From: Serratia sp. DD3
Lineage (GTDB): Bacteria; Pseudomonadota; Gammaproteobacteria; Enterobacterales; Enterobacteriaceae
Assembly: GCF_000496755.2 (NCBI RefSeq)
Contig: NZ_AYKS02000123.1
Span: forward strand, 1-64,000
Direction: 5' to 3'
DNA length: 64,000 nucleotides
Position 1 is the first letter of the stretch; every line of letters begins with the position of its first letter. Shown piece after piece: positions 1 through 10,919 of this stretch. The notes under the pieces are model-generated. The model worked only from the letters and a program-made list of their open reading frames with translations, had not been told where the DNA came from and did not search any database. The position numbers and the translations under genes were made by a program.

Positions 1-1224
1 GAACGGTGATAGCAGCAAGCTTGATCCTACCAAGTCTACTCTGGCCGCTAACCCGGTGAGTATCGTAGCGAACGGGACGGCGACCTCGGTGGTGACTTTG
101 ACCCTGAGAGACGTCAACAACAATACGGTAAGTGGTCAAACCGTTGCCTTCGGAACCTCGTTGGGAGCTATAGATACGGCGACAGAAACGGTGGCAGGCT
201 CCGGTATTTATACGGCCACCCTGACCGCAGGTACGCAGGCGGGTATGGCGAATATCACCGTTAAGGTGAATAGCAATCCGCTGAGTAATACCGCGACGGT
301 GACGTTGAACGGTGATAGCAGCAAGCTTGATCCTACCAAGTCTACTCTGGCCGCTAACCCGGTGAGTATCGTAGCGAATGGGGCGGCGACCTCGCTGGTG
401 ACCTTGACCCTGAGAGACGTCAACAACAATACGGTGAGTGGTCAAACGGTGGCTTTTGCAACCTCGTTGGGAGCTATAGATACGGCGACAGAAACGGTGG
501 CAGGCTCCGGTATTTATACGGCCACCCTGACCGCAGGTACGCAGGCGGGTATGGCGAATATCACCGTTAAGGTGAATAGCAATCCGCTGAGTAATACCGC
601 GACGGTGACGTTGAACGGTGATAGCAGCAAGCTTGATCCTACCAAGTCTACTCTGGCCGCTAACCCGGTGAGTATCGTAGCGAATGGGACTGCGACCTCA
701 CTGGTGACTTTGACCCTGAGAGACGTCAACAACAATACGGTGAGTGGTCAAACCGTGACCTTCGCAACCTCATTGGGGGCTATAAACACCGCGACTGAAA
801 CGGTGGCAGGTTCCGGTATCTATACGGCCACCCTGACTGCCGGTACGCTTGCCGGTAAGGCTAACATCACCGTCAAGGTGAATGGCAATTCCCTGAGCAA
901 CACTGCGACGGTGACGTTGAACGGTGATAGCAGCAAGCTTGACCCAGCCAAGTCTACCTTGATTGCTAACCCGGTTAGCATGGTAGCGAATGGGACGGCG
1001 ACCTCCGTAGTGACCTTGACGCTGAAAGACGTCAACAACAATACGGTGAGTGGTCAAACCGTTGCCTTCGCAACATCATTGGGGGGTATAGATACGGCGA
1101 CTGAAACGGTGGCAGGCTCCGGTATTTATACGGCGACCCTGACTGCCGGTACGTTGGCGGGTACGGCGAATATCTCCGTCAAGGTGAATGGTAATACCCT
1201 GAGCAAAACCGCGACGGTGACGTT
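1..1224 (+). repeat. Four tandem 306-bp coding repeats
   Basis: Units start at about 1, 307, 613 and 919. Each encodes one 102-residue Ig-like domain beginning NGDSSKLDP. Units 1 and 2 differ at only a few bases; units 3 and 4 are more diverged. The array probably continues to the left of the window. Repeats this similar can expand or contract by recombination, and they can also collapse in short-read assemblies. Confidence 0.95.
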
Positions 1225-2134
1225 GACTGCCGATCCATCTACTGCTGCAATCACCGCTTTGACTTCTACTGTACCTAAGGTTGCGGTGGCAGTAGTCACG
1301 GATAGTGGTAACAACCCAGTTCAAGGTATGACAGTCACATTCAGTGTGCCGGGTGGCAGTGGCGTATCTTTTGTCTCGGGTAATACCGCAGTCACTGATG
1401 CAACGGGTAGCGCTTCGATCAACTTTACTACTACCGATGCTGGTGCTGTTACTACGCTTACCGCGACGGTGACGAATAGCAGTAATCAGGTAAGCAGTAA
1501 AACTTTGAATATTGAGGTAGCGCCAAACTTTGCTAAAGCAACGGTGGATACCCAATTGAACTCTTCACCGTCACTGTTTGGTATCGCAAGTGGTTTCCCG
1601 ACAACAGGGTTTACCAATGCGACCTTCCAGTTGGCACCACATGGTAATACTGCGCAAAACAGTAATTATACCTGGACGAGTAGTCAGTCATCTGCCGTGT
1701 CAGTGTCTAATACTGGGGTCGTGACAATGGCTTCACAACCTAGTGGTGAAGTGACGATTACGGCTAAATGGAAGAGTGATACTTCGGTAGTGTTTACCTA
1801 TAAGTTCACGGTAAAAACATGGATTGCCTATGTTTACAATGGGATATCATCAGGTTCGGCGGCTATTGCTACCACCAACTGTATTAACAGTGGTTATGCA
1901 AGGATACCGACGATGGATGAGATGTTACTGACTACCCCAGCCAGTGGTAATGGGCAAAGAGGGCTCGGCGCTGTTTGGGCTGAATGGGGTAATCTGGCTA
2001 ACTATCCTGGTTCAGGCTTCCCGGGTGCTCAACAGCGGATCTGGGTAACAACAGATACCGGAACAGGGCAAGTTCAGGTGACATCAGGAAATGTCTCCAC
2101 CGCGATTCCTGCGATCTTGGCCTGTATGAAGTAA
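2..2134 (+). CDS. Invasin/intimin-like adhesin, 3' part (Ig-like repeats plus C-terminal lectin-like domain)
   Basis: The reading frame is open to the left edge, so the 5' end is missing; the GTG at 56 is only an internal valine. About 710 residues are visible. They consist of four near-identical 102-residue bacterial Ig-like (Big_1) domains, then a divergent Ig-like domain (about residues 409-510), a Big_2-like segment, and a C-terminal module of about 100 residues starting near TWIAYVYNG. That module has two cysteines (TTNC and LACMK near the end), as in the C-type-lectin-like tip of invasin. In this family an N-terminal LysM/beta-barrel domain anchors the protein in the outer membrane and the Ig repeats hold the tip away from the cell, but that part is outside the window. 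The function in adhesion is inferred from architecture. A strong terminator follows the gene. Confidence 0.85.
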   Translation, partial: NGDSSKLDPTKSTLAANPVSIVANGTATSVVTLTLRDVNNNTVSGQTVAFGTSLGAIDTATETVAGSGIYTATLTAGTQAGMANITVKVNSNPLSNTATVTLNGDSSKLDPTKSTLAANPVSIVANGAATSLVTLTLRDVNNNTVSGQTVAFATSLGAIDTATETVAGSGIYTATLTAGTQAGMANITVKVNSNPLSNTATVTLNGDSSKLDPTKSTLAANPVSIVANGTATSLVTLTLRDVNNNTVSGQTVTFATSLGAINTATETVAGSGIYTATLTAGTLAGKANITVKVNGNSLSNTATVTLNGDSSKLDPAKSTLIANPVSMVANGTATSVVTLTLKDVNNNTVSGQTVAFATSLGGIDTATETVAGSGIYTATLTAGTLAGTANISVKVNGNTLSKTATVTLTADPSTAAITALTSTVPKVAVAVVTDSGNNPVQGMTVTFSVPGGSGVSFVSGNTAVTDATGSASINFTTTDAGAVTTLTATVTNSSNQVSSKTLNIEVAPNFAKATVDTQLNSSPSLFGIASGFPTTGFTNATFQLAPHGNTAQNSNYTWTSSQSSAVSVSNTGVVTMASQPSGEVTITAKWKSDTSVVFTYKFTVKTWIAYVYNGISSGSAAIATTNCINSGYARIPTMDEMLLTTPASGNGQRGLGAVWAEWGNLANYPGSGFPGAQQRIWVTTDTGTGQVQVTSGNVSTAIPAILACMK

Positions 2135-2217
2135 CAGGATTGACGATGTTTTGCCGCCCTTACCCAGGGCGGCTAATACTGAATATAAGCAACAAAATTT
2201 GGGTATTGGAAATAAGC

Positions 2218-2247
2218 AGGCGAACTTACTAAGTTCGCCTGTTTTTG
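2218..2247 (+). terminator. Rho-independent terminator of the adhesin gene
   Basis: AGGCGAACTT, a three-base loop, then AAGTTCGCCT, a perfect 10-bp stem followed by GTTTTTGT. A second hairpin without a T tract (GCCGCCCT/AGGGCGGC, 2153-2173) lies just after the stop codon. Confidence 0.85.
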
Positions 2248-2320
2248 TAATCAAGACTCTAAACTGCTACTCCATTGAACTTGGGTATAGTCACCAAAGA
2301 ACCCTTGGGGTCACTTCGGC

Positions 2321-4195
2321 TTACAATTTTTGGTACCAAGGCAATTCGCCCATACGCAGATGAGTACAGCCGAACGGGATCATAATAAGTTCGGTTTCCT
2401 CTCCTTGCACAGATAGCGGGCTCTGTGGTGGTGCGCTGGCGAGACAAGGTACTGCAGACTGCCAGTTGGGCAATTGAATGCCTTTGATCCGCATGGTGGA
2501 TGGTGGGTTCTCTCGGCTAAAGGGGATGGCCCCCGGTATCGCCAAGATGACCTCGACACTGCTGGGGTCGATTGCCCAGTTCCACGCTGAGGTGGGTGTC
2601 ACGCTGTAGTCACAGTGCGGAAACTCACGGTACGGCTTATCGCTATTGATGCGTTGCCATTCCTCTTCCAGCGGCAGGGCATAGACCAATGGACCATAGC
2701 TGAGGGCCAGCGCCCCTTGCTCACGAGATTCTTGCTGTAACTGGAAGTCGAACTCGATGTCGATTTGATGGCAGCCTTGCCAGTTGCGCTGTATCACCAC
2801 CTCTTGCCGTGCTCCGCTACTGAAAACGGCACCATCTAGCCGGATAACTGTCCGTTCTGACCAGGACGGAATGCGCAGGCGCACGGCAAAGTCAGCATCG
2901 TTATCGCACTCGAGTGTGATGCACACACGGTTTGCGAAGGGGTAGTGGCTGTTATTGATGACCTTGACCGCTTGCCCTTTGAGCTGGGTGGTGAACTCGA
3001 GGGGTATATAAGAGACCGCGACCAATTCCTCTGCACTTTGTAACCAGGCATGGGTAGCAAATTTGGGCAGCCCTTGATGATAGTTTGAGGTGCAGCAGCC
3101 GAAGTGCGGCATCAAACCGTAGGTATTGGCATCAGGATCATTGGTATTCCATGGCATATCGGGGTCAACCACACAGGCAACCTGGTTGACCTGTTGGTTA
3201 TACTGGTGCGCCCACATATCCCGGGTGAAATAGCCCGGCAAAGCGTTAAAGGCGATCTTCTCAAGGCGATCGGCAAAACTGAGATCCCCATAGATGGTGA
3301 TCAGTTGCTCCAGTGAGTACATATACTCTACGGCGGCACAAAGCTCGGTACCGCGTAATGGGCTCTTACCTGCCAGGCACTCGTCACCGGTGAAGGTCCC
3401 CACAGCGGTACCATGGTGGCGATCCAGTTGGTTGATAAAGTCATAAGGTGTTTGCCGATCACGCGCTTCACCGGTCAGTTTCCACACCAGGGCATAAGCC
3501 TTGACAGCCATGGCATTGTTGACCACATGGCTCATAAAGTTCCACGCCCCTTTGGGTGTGGCTTCAGTACAGGGCCAGGCAGCAATGAAGCGTTGCCAGT
3601 TGAACCCTTGTGCCTCCAGCTTGACACAGAGGTCCAACAACCAAGGAGCCGGTTTGCGTTCATAGAGCCAGAAGATGGCAATAAAGGACTCGAACCAGCG
3701 GGCTTGACCCCAGTCGAACAGCGGGGTCCAGTTGATAGCGCCCTCTATCTTGCGTAGGGCCCGTTCCACAGCCGCTTCAACCCGCGCATCTTCCGTAAAG
3801 GCGTGGTATTCGATCAGCATTTTAACTGCCAGAAACTGTGCCCAGATATCGTATCCTTCTTTGGCTTCTGGATTGACCGTGTTGGCATTTTTAGGGCCAA
3901 GCCAGCCATCTTCCTGCTGATGGGTGAGGATATAATCGACATAGCCGGTGATGCGTGCGATTAGCCCCTCATCACCGTTCAACCAGGCAAGCGGAATGCT
4001 ACCGTCGAGCCAATAGGGCGCGCGTTCCCACCCTTCGGAATCGCCCCCGAACCAGGCGCTATCTTGTACATCAGGCCAGAATTGGTCGAGATGACCACTC
4101 ATGCCGTTGCACTGGATGGCTAACTGGTCGCGTAGCCAACCGAGCGGCTGTAATTGATGCAATGGAATACGACTATAGGCGTTCGTTGTAATCAT
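2321..4195 (-). CDS. Glycoside hydrolase, GH127/DUF1680 type (beta-L-arabinofuranosidase-like)
   Basis: A 624-residue protein with no signal peptide, so probably cytoplasmic. It has the (alpha/alpha)6-barrel DUF1680 pattern: an N-terminal segment with PYWLDGSIPLAWL, a central GTELCAAVEY corresponding to the Glu-X-Cys zinc ligands of the family, and the double cysteine in FGCCTSNYHQ. In HypBA1 the first of these cysteines is the nucleophile of a zinc-thiolate retaining mechanism. The C-terminal third is a beta-sandwich. Substrate is inferred: members act on beta-L-arabinofuranosides, but related families take other sugars. The start codon overlaps the stop codon of the transporter gene upstream (TGATG), so the two are probably translationally coupled, importing and hydrolysing a small glycoside. 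Confidence 0.8.
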   Translation of the reverse strand: MITTNAYSRIPLHQLQPLGWLRDQLAIQCNGMSGHLDQFWPDVQDSAWFGGDSEGWERAPYWLDGSIPLAWLNGDEGLIARITGYVDYILTHQQEDGWLGPKNANTVNPEAKEGYDIWAQFLAVKMLIEYHAFTEDARVEAAVERALRKIEGAINWTPLFDWGQARWFESFIAIFWLYERKPAPWLLDLCVKLEAQGFNWQRFIAAWPCTEATPKGAWNFMSHVVNNAMAVKAYALVWKLTGEARDRQTPYDFINQLDRHHGTAVGTFTGDECLAGKSPLRGTELCAAVEYMYSLEQLITIYGDLSFADRLEKIAFNALPGYFTRDMWAHQYNQQVNQVACVVDPDMPWNTNDPDANTYGLMPHFGCCTSNYHQGLPKFATHAWLQSAEELVAVSYIPLEFTTQLKGQAVKVINNSHYPFANRVCITLECDNDADFAVRLRIPSWSERTVIRLDGAVFSSGARQEVVIQRNWQGCHQIDIEFDFQLQQESREQGALALSYGPLVYALPLEEEWQRINSDKPYREFPHCDYSVTPTSAWNWAIDPSSVEVILAIPGAIPFSRENPPSTMRIKGIQLPNWQSAVPCLASAPPQSPLSVQGEETELIMIPFGCTHLRMGELPWYQKL

Positions 4196-5457
4196 CAGGA
4201 TGCACCTTTGATATCTGACGGGCCCGATGGGGACTTAGCAGACACTGAGCCCTTGAAGAACAGCATAAAGCTGAAAGCAACCAGCAAGTTGAAGGCGGCA
4301 AAGGCGATCATAATGCTACGCCAGTCACGAATGCCATCATGAGTAAAGAATGCGTCGATCATCCAACCACTGGCGAAGCCGCCGAGTGTTCCGCCGACAC
4401 CGATAATCATCACTTGGAGCAGGCCTTGTGCTGTGGCCTTCATGCCGTTATCAACGTTGGTTTCGAGAAATAGGGAACCTGCCAGGTTGAAGAAATCGAA
4501 GGCAACGCCCCAAACCAGCATGGAGAGGATGATCATCCACCACAGCTCGCCAGGGTTACCAAAGCCGAGCAGCAACCAGCGGGCAACCCAAGCCAGCATA
4601 CTGATGAGCATGACGGTTTTCACGCTGTAGCGAGTCAGGAAATACGGCACGAGCAACACAAAGAACATCTCTGACATCTGGCCGATAGAGACGATCACCG
4701 CTGGGAAGCGGATCATGATGCTGTCGCTGTAAAGAGGATTACTGGAAAAATCATGCAAAAAGGTACCGGCATAGGCATTGGACAACTGCATGCTAACCCC
4801 GAGCAAGCCGGAGAAGATAAAGAAGGCACCAAACCGTTTGTCGGCAAATAGCTTACCGAAGCTGAGGAACTGTTGTGCGACCGAGCCGGCAGTTGAACCG
4901 CTTGGGCGACACTGCGGCATGCTCATGGCGAGCACCGCTACAGCCAACGAAGAGGCTGCTGAAATATAAAACTGAAGGGGAGAGGTCTCTAACCCGGAGA
5001 GGCTGGTCAGCCACATGCCGCTGGCAAAGCCCAGGGTACCAAATACCCTAAGGGGCGGATATTCCTTGACGATATTCATGCCAGCTTGGGTCATGACACT
5101 GAAGGAGACCGAAAATGCAAGGGAGATGGTCGGGATATAACAGAGCATGTTAACCAGCATCAGCCAGAAGAGCTGTTGTGGCGTTTCCATTTGGGGGACC
5201 ATAACCATGCTTGCGGCACAACCGAGTTGCAGTATGGCGTAGAGGCGTTCAGCGTTAATCCATTTGTCGGCCACGATCCCTGCCAGCGTAGGCATAAAAA
5301 GGGCGGCAATACCAATGGTGGCGAAGATGCTGCCAAATTCAGAAGCACTCCACTGTTTGGTGTGCAGGCAGTATGCACCGACTGATATCAGCCAGCTTCC
5401 CCAGGCCAGAAATTGTAAAAATTGCAGCCCTGCAATCTTGATTTTTAGTGGTTTCAT
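4195..5457 (-). CDS. MFS transporter, nucleoside:H+ symporter (NupG/YegT-like) family
   Basis: A 420-residue protein with about 12 hydrophobic segments. The N-terminus (FLQFLAWGSWLISVGAY), the GIAALFMPTLAGIVADKW loop and the PPLRVFGTLGF motif are those of the NupG/XapB/YegT family. NupG moves nucleosides with protons. Because this gene is first in a two-gene operon with a GH127-like glycosidase, the substrate is more likely a glycoside or oligosaccharide; this is inference from context. A LacI-type palindrome lies about 230 bp upstream of the start. Confidence 0.85.
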   Translation of the reverse strand: MKPLKIKIAGLQFLQFLAWGSWLISVGAYCLHTKQWSASEFGSIFATIGIAALFMPTLAGIVADKWINAERLYAILQLGCAASMVMVPQMETPQQLFWLMLVNMLCYIPTISLAFSVSFSVMTQAGMNIVKEYPPLRVFGTLGFASGMWLTSLSGLETSPLQFYISAASSLAVAVLAMSMPQCRPSGSTAGSVAQQFLSFGKLFADKRFGAFFIFSGLLGVSMQLSNAYAGTFLHDFSSNPLYSDSIMIRFPAVIVSIGQMSEMFFVLLVPYFLTRYSVKTVMLISMLAWVARWLLLGFGNPGELWWMIILSMLVWGVAFDFFNLAGSLFLETNVDNGMKATAQGLLQVMIIGVGGTLGGFASGWMIDAFFTHDGIRDWRSIMIAFAAFNLLVAFSFMLFFKGSVSAKSPSGPSDIKGAS

Positions 5458-6515
5458 ATAATGTTACTCATATTATGTATGTGGCTGGGTTGATTGTTTC
5501 AGTCTACTTATGACCTGACTCTCTGTTTGTTCCCTGAAAAATGGCCCCAAAGGCATCTATAAGCGGCTAAGCCGGGCTTGGCCTGGGGCAGGCAGTAACG
5601 AAGGTGATGGTGGAGATCATCAAGAAAATGCCTAGGAAAATTTTACCCGAGGGATGGTAACTAAACTGTGATGTTGTTTGCAAAAGAGATGTAAGCGATT
5701 ACAATTTATTGTTAACCCCTTCCTTTACACCTGCCATTCACCTCTTTTTATTCTTATTGTTACTTTACAAACAGCATGATTAATCAACAGTAATTGAATA
5801 AAAACAATTAGATATATTTTATTGTGTCGAGCATTCACAAAAAGGCTTATATCATAAATGACTTTGGTAGCGATACCACCAAGTAAGAGTGCTGATAAAT
5901 AAGTAAGCGTGATGATAAAACAGACGATGCCATGTTGGTGATGACTTGGGCGTTCACTGAATCCCCGGCGTTTTATCCAGTGAGATGAGTTTTAATGCTC
6001 AGCCCAGTAGGGCGAATATTCTGGCGGGTTGCGTAAAATTGTGTGGCGAATAGCTCTGTCCGCAGCAGAAAATTCAGCGCCTAGTACAAGCGCAACCATG
6101 GATTCGCCAGTTTTATTGGCTGTAATAGGGGGATAGCGCGGAAACTGATACACAAAATTAGCCAAAGCAGACTAAAAAGATTTATCATCCCTATAGCTCG
6201 GCATGCTATTACTGAAACTTCACTGATTTTGTCAAATAAACTTATTTTTATCCATGTTTATTCAAGCTGCAGGAGGATAGTAATAGAGTGGTAAGTTGAA
6301 TGGTCTGAAAGATCGGTTAATCACCGGTTTGAATATTACAATGTTACATCATTAGGGTAAATTAACAAGGAAGTGATTCCTGGCCTATTTAAAAACCACT
6401 TTCACTACTAACGAGTATGAGGCTAATTAATCCAATAACTTGATAGGGAATACTAGACTCACAAGTACACCTGCAACTTGATATATGACGGATATATACA
6501 TATACAGGTGACACT
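5458..6515. other. Intergenic region of about 1 kb between the glycosidase operon and luxI
   Basis: AT-rich, with no convincing coding frame on either strand. It holds the LacI-type palindrome near the left side and, at 6473-6496, the end of a dispersed repeat (GCAACTTG then ATATATGACGGATATA) placed immediately before the ribosome-binding site of luxI. No lux box of canonical form was found. Confidence 0.6.
5690..5703. promoter_or_regulatory. Putative LacI-family operator
   Basis: TGTAAGCGATTACA fits the pattern TGTAANCGNTTACA, a palindrome with the central CG typical of LacI/GalR repressors. It lies upstream of the transporter-glycosidase operon on the minus strand. A half CRP-like site (TGTGA at 5667) is close by. 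No LacI-family gene is in the window. Confidence 0.55.
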
Positions 6516-7163
6516 ATGTTTAATATTTATAGTACTAACTATCTATCCCTAAGTAATGAGGTGTTCGAAGATTTATCTATGTTAAGAAAGACCACATTTA
6601 AAGATAGATTGCAATGGGCAGTGACTTGCTCAGATGACAAAGAAATTGATCAGTTTGATAATGAAAGGGCCAACTATATCTTTGGAGTTGAACAGGATAT
6701 GGTTATATGTGGAACCAGGATTATTGATATGAAAGATAGCAATATGTTAGACAGTACATTCTCATCGTTTTTTAATAATGTAACGATCCCAGAAGGAAGC
6801 TATATTGAATCTACACGATTCTTCGTCGATAAAAAAAGAAGCCGCACCCTGCTAGGGAGTCACTTTCCTGTTACTATGGTGCTGTTCCTGTCACTGATTA
6901 ATTATGCTCGGCTACATCATTATGATGGCATTATAGCCGTTGCAAGTCATTCAATGATGCAAATCATCAAAACTTCAGGTTGGGATGTTACCGTGTTAGC
7001 GACTGGCATGTCTGAAAAAGATGAGCCTGTTTATCTATTACTGGGTAATGTAGATATTAACAGTCAATATAACATAAAGGAAAAAATAAACAGCCGGTAT
7101 ATCATGCCGGATGAAAGAATACTAAGTGATTGGCCACTGTCATTTGAGCCTTCAATTAATTAA
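6516..7163 (+). CDS. Acyl-homoserine lactone synthase, LuxI family (EsaI/YenI-like)
   Basis: A 215-residue protein, normal for the family. It makes N-acyl-homoserine lactones from S-adenosylmethionine and acyl-ACP. The family's key residues can be seen: the Arg/Phe/Trp of the LRKTTF and RLQW stretch, two Asp in QFDNE context, Arg in CGTRII, and Glu and Arg in ESTRFF. AGGTGA precedes the start by five bases. Its last four bases overlap the 3' end of the luxR gene on the other strand, the convergent arrangement typical of EsaI/EsaR and YenI/YenR systems. The acyl chain made cannot be read from sequence. Confidence 0.93.
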   Translation: MFNIYSTNYLSLSNEVFEDLSMLRKTTFKDRLQWAVTCSDDKEIDQFDNERANYIFGVEQDMVICGTRIIDMKDSNMLDSTFSSFFNNVTIPEGSYIESTRFFVDKKRSRTLLGSHFPVTMVLFLSLINYARLHHYDGIIAVASHSMMQIIKTSGWDVTVLATGMSEKDEPVYLLLGNVDINSQYNIKEKINSRYIMPDERILSDWPLSFEPSIN

Positions 7164-7876
7164 TCAACTGGTTTAATCAGTTGAAGTTCCATCCCTAGAC
7201 GTATTGCATGCCGAGCATTCGTCACTCCCATTTTCTTAACGATGTTTGCCATATGAAATTTGACCGTAGACATCTTTATACCCAGGATAATCCCGGTCTC
7301 TTGATAGGTTTTCCCCATGCTTGACCAATAAAGGATCTCATTTTCCCTCGTGGTAAATTGATACCTGGTTTCACTGTCAGAGAGCTTTTTTTCTGATAAC
7401 GAGGTTAATGCAAGATACATCTCATGTACTGAGGCTAATAATATTGAAATCTCCCCTTTATTTTTGATTAAGGCTTGTGTGACTTCAGCGCTGCGCTCTG
7501 GCGCAATAATAAAGGATAAAGTAACCAGATTGTTGTTAAAATCATGTAACACAAAGGTATACCCATTGGTTACAGAAAATTCACGGGCCTTATTAAAAAT
7601 TTCATGGGATTGATGCCCTGGAGCAATGGGCAGATTTTCATCCCATGAGAATGGAGTCAACCGGTTAAGCGCAGTGATGACCACGGGGTCAGTATATTGC
7701 AAGCCTTTTTCTTTATAATGGTTGACCCAATCGCTAGGGTAGTTGGTCACTCCATAGATACAGGACATATCCCTTTTAGATAAAACCACATAGGCCCAGA
7801 CAAACTCACCAATAGCATTTAATGCTTCTTCAAGGTGCTGTCGAATAATACTACTGACATTATTTTCCTGTTCCAT
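7160..7876 (-). CDS. Quorum-sensing transcriptional regulator, LuxR family (EsaR/YenR-like)
   Basis: A 238-residue protein. The autoinducer-binding domain (about residues 10-165) keeps the Trp, Tyr and Asp of DWVNHY and TDPVV, and the Trp of PFSWDE, which contact the homoserine lactone in TraR and LuxR. The C-terminal GerE-type helix-turn-helix includes TRENEILYWSSMGKTY and TVKFHMANIVKKMGV. I chose the ATG at 7876, preceded by GGGAG at six bases; an in-frame TTG at 7897 would add seven residues. The gene converges on luxI with a four-base overlap. Proteins of this subgroup often bind DNA without ligand and release on binding; whether that holds here is inference. Confidence 0.92.
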   Translation of the reverse strand: MEQENNVSSIIRQHLEEALNAIGEFVWAYVVLSKRDMSCIYGVTNYPSDWVNHYKEKGLQYTDPVVITALNRLTPFSWDENLPIAPGHQSHEIFNKAREFSVTNGYTFVLHDFNNNLVTLSFIIAPERSAEVTQALIKNKGEISILLASVHEMYLALTSLSEKKLSDSETRYQFTTRENEILYWSSMGKTYQETGIILGIKMSTVKFHMANIVKKMGVTNARHAIRLGMELQLIKPVD

Positions 7877-9356
<1,480 letters not shown>

Positions 9357-9404
9357 CCACTACAAGATTTTTATGCTTTTTAATCTGGTTGTTTAAACTC
9401 AATT

Positions 9405-10232
9405 TTAAGGGTCAGTCGAGGTGCAGATGGTCTGATCGGACACCTTGCAGTCTGTCGCACCCGATGCGGTGCAGGCTTGCCGAGCAGAGGAGACCGCCTG
9501 TTCTTCAGGGGTTACATTGACGGGCGAATAAAAAAAACGTTGTTTGCTAGGCGACCACGCTAAACCTGTACACCCCGTATGCCACGACACCACATATTGG
9601 CAATTGCCATAATTTTTATCACAGTTGCTTGAGGCTTCTTGCCCCGCTTTGCCCGGATCGTTAACTAGGCTGCTGATCCATACCTGACCCGCATTAACAT
9701 TGCCAAAAATGGCACGATAGTCTGTGGGGGATTTTTTATCATACCCACTGTAGGTGCATTCAACCTGGTCACCTATTTCTCCTTTCATTTTACAGTCTTT
9801 GGCCCCCGAGGCGGTGCAAGCCTGCATGGCAGAGGAGATGGCCTTGTCTTCTAGTTTCAGCCCTTTAGTGGGGGTGGTATGAAAAAAACGTTGTTTGCTA
9901 GCTGACCACGCTACCGCCATGCATCCGTCTTGCCACGTTACAAGCAGTTGGCAATCACCAAAAGATCGATCACAATTATCTAATGCCTCTACCTTTAGGG
10001 TGGGGATAGATAGGTCTCCGCCGTAGTTAAACGATATGTTCCCTTTTTTGGCGTTGCCATAAATGACTCCGTTATACACTTCAGGGATATAAACCGATTC
10101 TCTATCACTTGAGGCGTTGTTGATTCTATCCCATGCTTCATCGTCGAGTTCTTTATTCAGATCAAAAGCACTGGCAAGGATAGGAACGCTTATCATACTG
10201 ATAAGCAGTAATAGAGCCGCTAATTTTTTCAT
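9405..10232 (-). CDS. Secreted protein with two DUF4189-like domains
   Basis: I chose the ATG at 10232, preceded by AGGTGG, giving 275 residues; an upstream in-frame start would bury the signal peptide. The N-terminus MKKLAALLLLISMISVP and LASA is a clear Sec signal, so the product is periplasmic or secreted. Two repeats follow, each with a NCDRSFGDCQ / NCDKNYGNCQ segment, an SKQRFF motif and a QACTASGA motif, i.e. paired cysteines likely forming disulfides. This pattern matches DUF4189, whose function is unknown. The gene sits inside the segment bounded by the two tRNA-Leu repeats and is cargo of that insertion. Confidence 0.7.
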   Translation of the reverse strand: MKKLAALLLLISMISVPILASAFDLNKELDDEAWDRINNASSDRESVYIPEVYNGVIYGNAKKGNISFNYGGDLSIPTLKVEALDNCDRSFGDCQLLVTWQDGCMAVAWSASKQRFFHTTPTKGLKLEDKAISSAMQACTASGAKDCKMKGEIGDQVECTYSGYDKKSPTDYRAIFGNVNAGQVWISSLVNDPGKAGQEASSNCDKNYGNCQYVVSWHTGCTGLAWSPSKQRFFYSPVNVTPEEQAVSSARQACTASGATDCKVSDQTICTSTDP

Positions 10233-10576
10233 ATACCACCTGTAAAAATACGACGAAAAGTTGGCAAAAAATGTTTTTTTCGGAACATGAGTACCAAACA
10301 TAGGGCGGGCTTATATAGGTCCATATTTATTTACGCTGCCTTCTACAATGATCGTGGCGCTTTGAGTTTATCCACCGGTATATGGAAAAGGGACTGAAGG
10401 AAATTACGCTTCCTCCAGAAAGTTCCGGTAAAAACAATCTTCAAGATCTTTCCAGGATCGCCCCTCTTGTAAACTCAGTTCAATTAAAAATTATCCATCA
10501 CCTTGACTGTGGCCCGTGGGTGGTAGTGAAGCATCTAGGCACCAACTTGTGAACTTCAAGAATGTCAAGTAGTTTT

Positions 10577-10717
10577 CTACATATTGAGTAGGTCAGCATG
10601 GCGCTCTAGCAGCTTAAACAACTTGACTAGCGCCAGCGGCGGTTTGGTCTTGCCATTCTCATAACGTGGGAAGGCATTAACGCCACGGCCAAAAAGTTCA
10701 GCGGCCTATCGTTGGTC
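10577..10717 (-). pseudogene. MqsA-type antitoxin, C-terminal fragment
   Basis: Minus-strand translation ends ELFGRGVNAFPRYENGKTKP, then PLALVKLFKLLERHADLLNM, matching the helix-turn-helix C-terminus of MqsA-family antitoxins (GVNAFxRYE, KTKPPLALVKLLKLLDRHP). An in-frame TAG at 10706-10708 interrupts it just upstream. No toxin gene remains beside it. Confidence 0.75.
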
Positions 10718-10727
10718 AAGTTACTTA

Positions 10728-10919
10728 TTATTTCATAACCTCCGATATAGCGATAGCTTTAGTTACGCTTTGAACAAAAGCTTCTCGGTATAGATCAATG
10801 GGTACAGGATTACCGCCCTCAGCGACACCATTTATATAAAGGTGCCCATACCAAGTACCATCTTTAAAAATGCTAAAGAGGCCATTCTCATTAGCTTTTA
10901 CATATTCGACTCGGGAACG
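10728..10919 (-). pseudogene. Unrecognised protein, C-terminal fragment cut by the direct repeat
   Basis: A minus-strand frame of about 60 codons (VEYVKANENGLFSIFKDG near the start, ending AISEVMK) whose 5' end runs into the tRNA-Leu direct repeat at 10905-10919. Composition looks coding and soluble. I do not recognise the family. It is probably the tail of a cargo gene truncated when copy 2 of the repeat was joined. Confidence 0.4.

Noticed and set aside
1..1224. Regular repeats that could suggest a CRISPR array
   Set aside because: The 306-bp units are coding, contiguous and without unique spacers; no cas genes are present.
820..1555. Antisense open frames in the adhesin repeats
   Set aside because: They recur in each repeat as shadows of the coding frame and lack starts with ribosome-binding sites.
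6421..6520. lux box upstream of luxI
   Set aside because: CAAGT/ACTTG and CACCTG/CAGGTG pairs exist but spacing does not fit a 20-bp lux box; a dispersed repeat end explains part of it.
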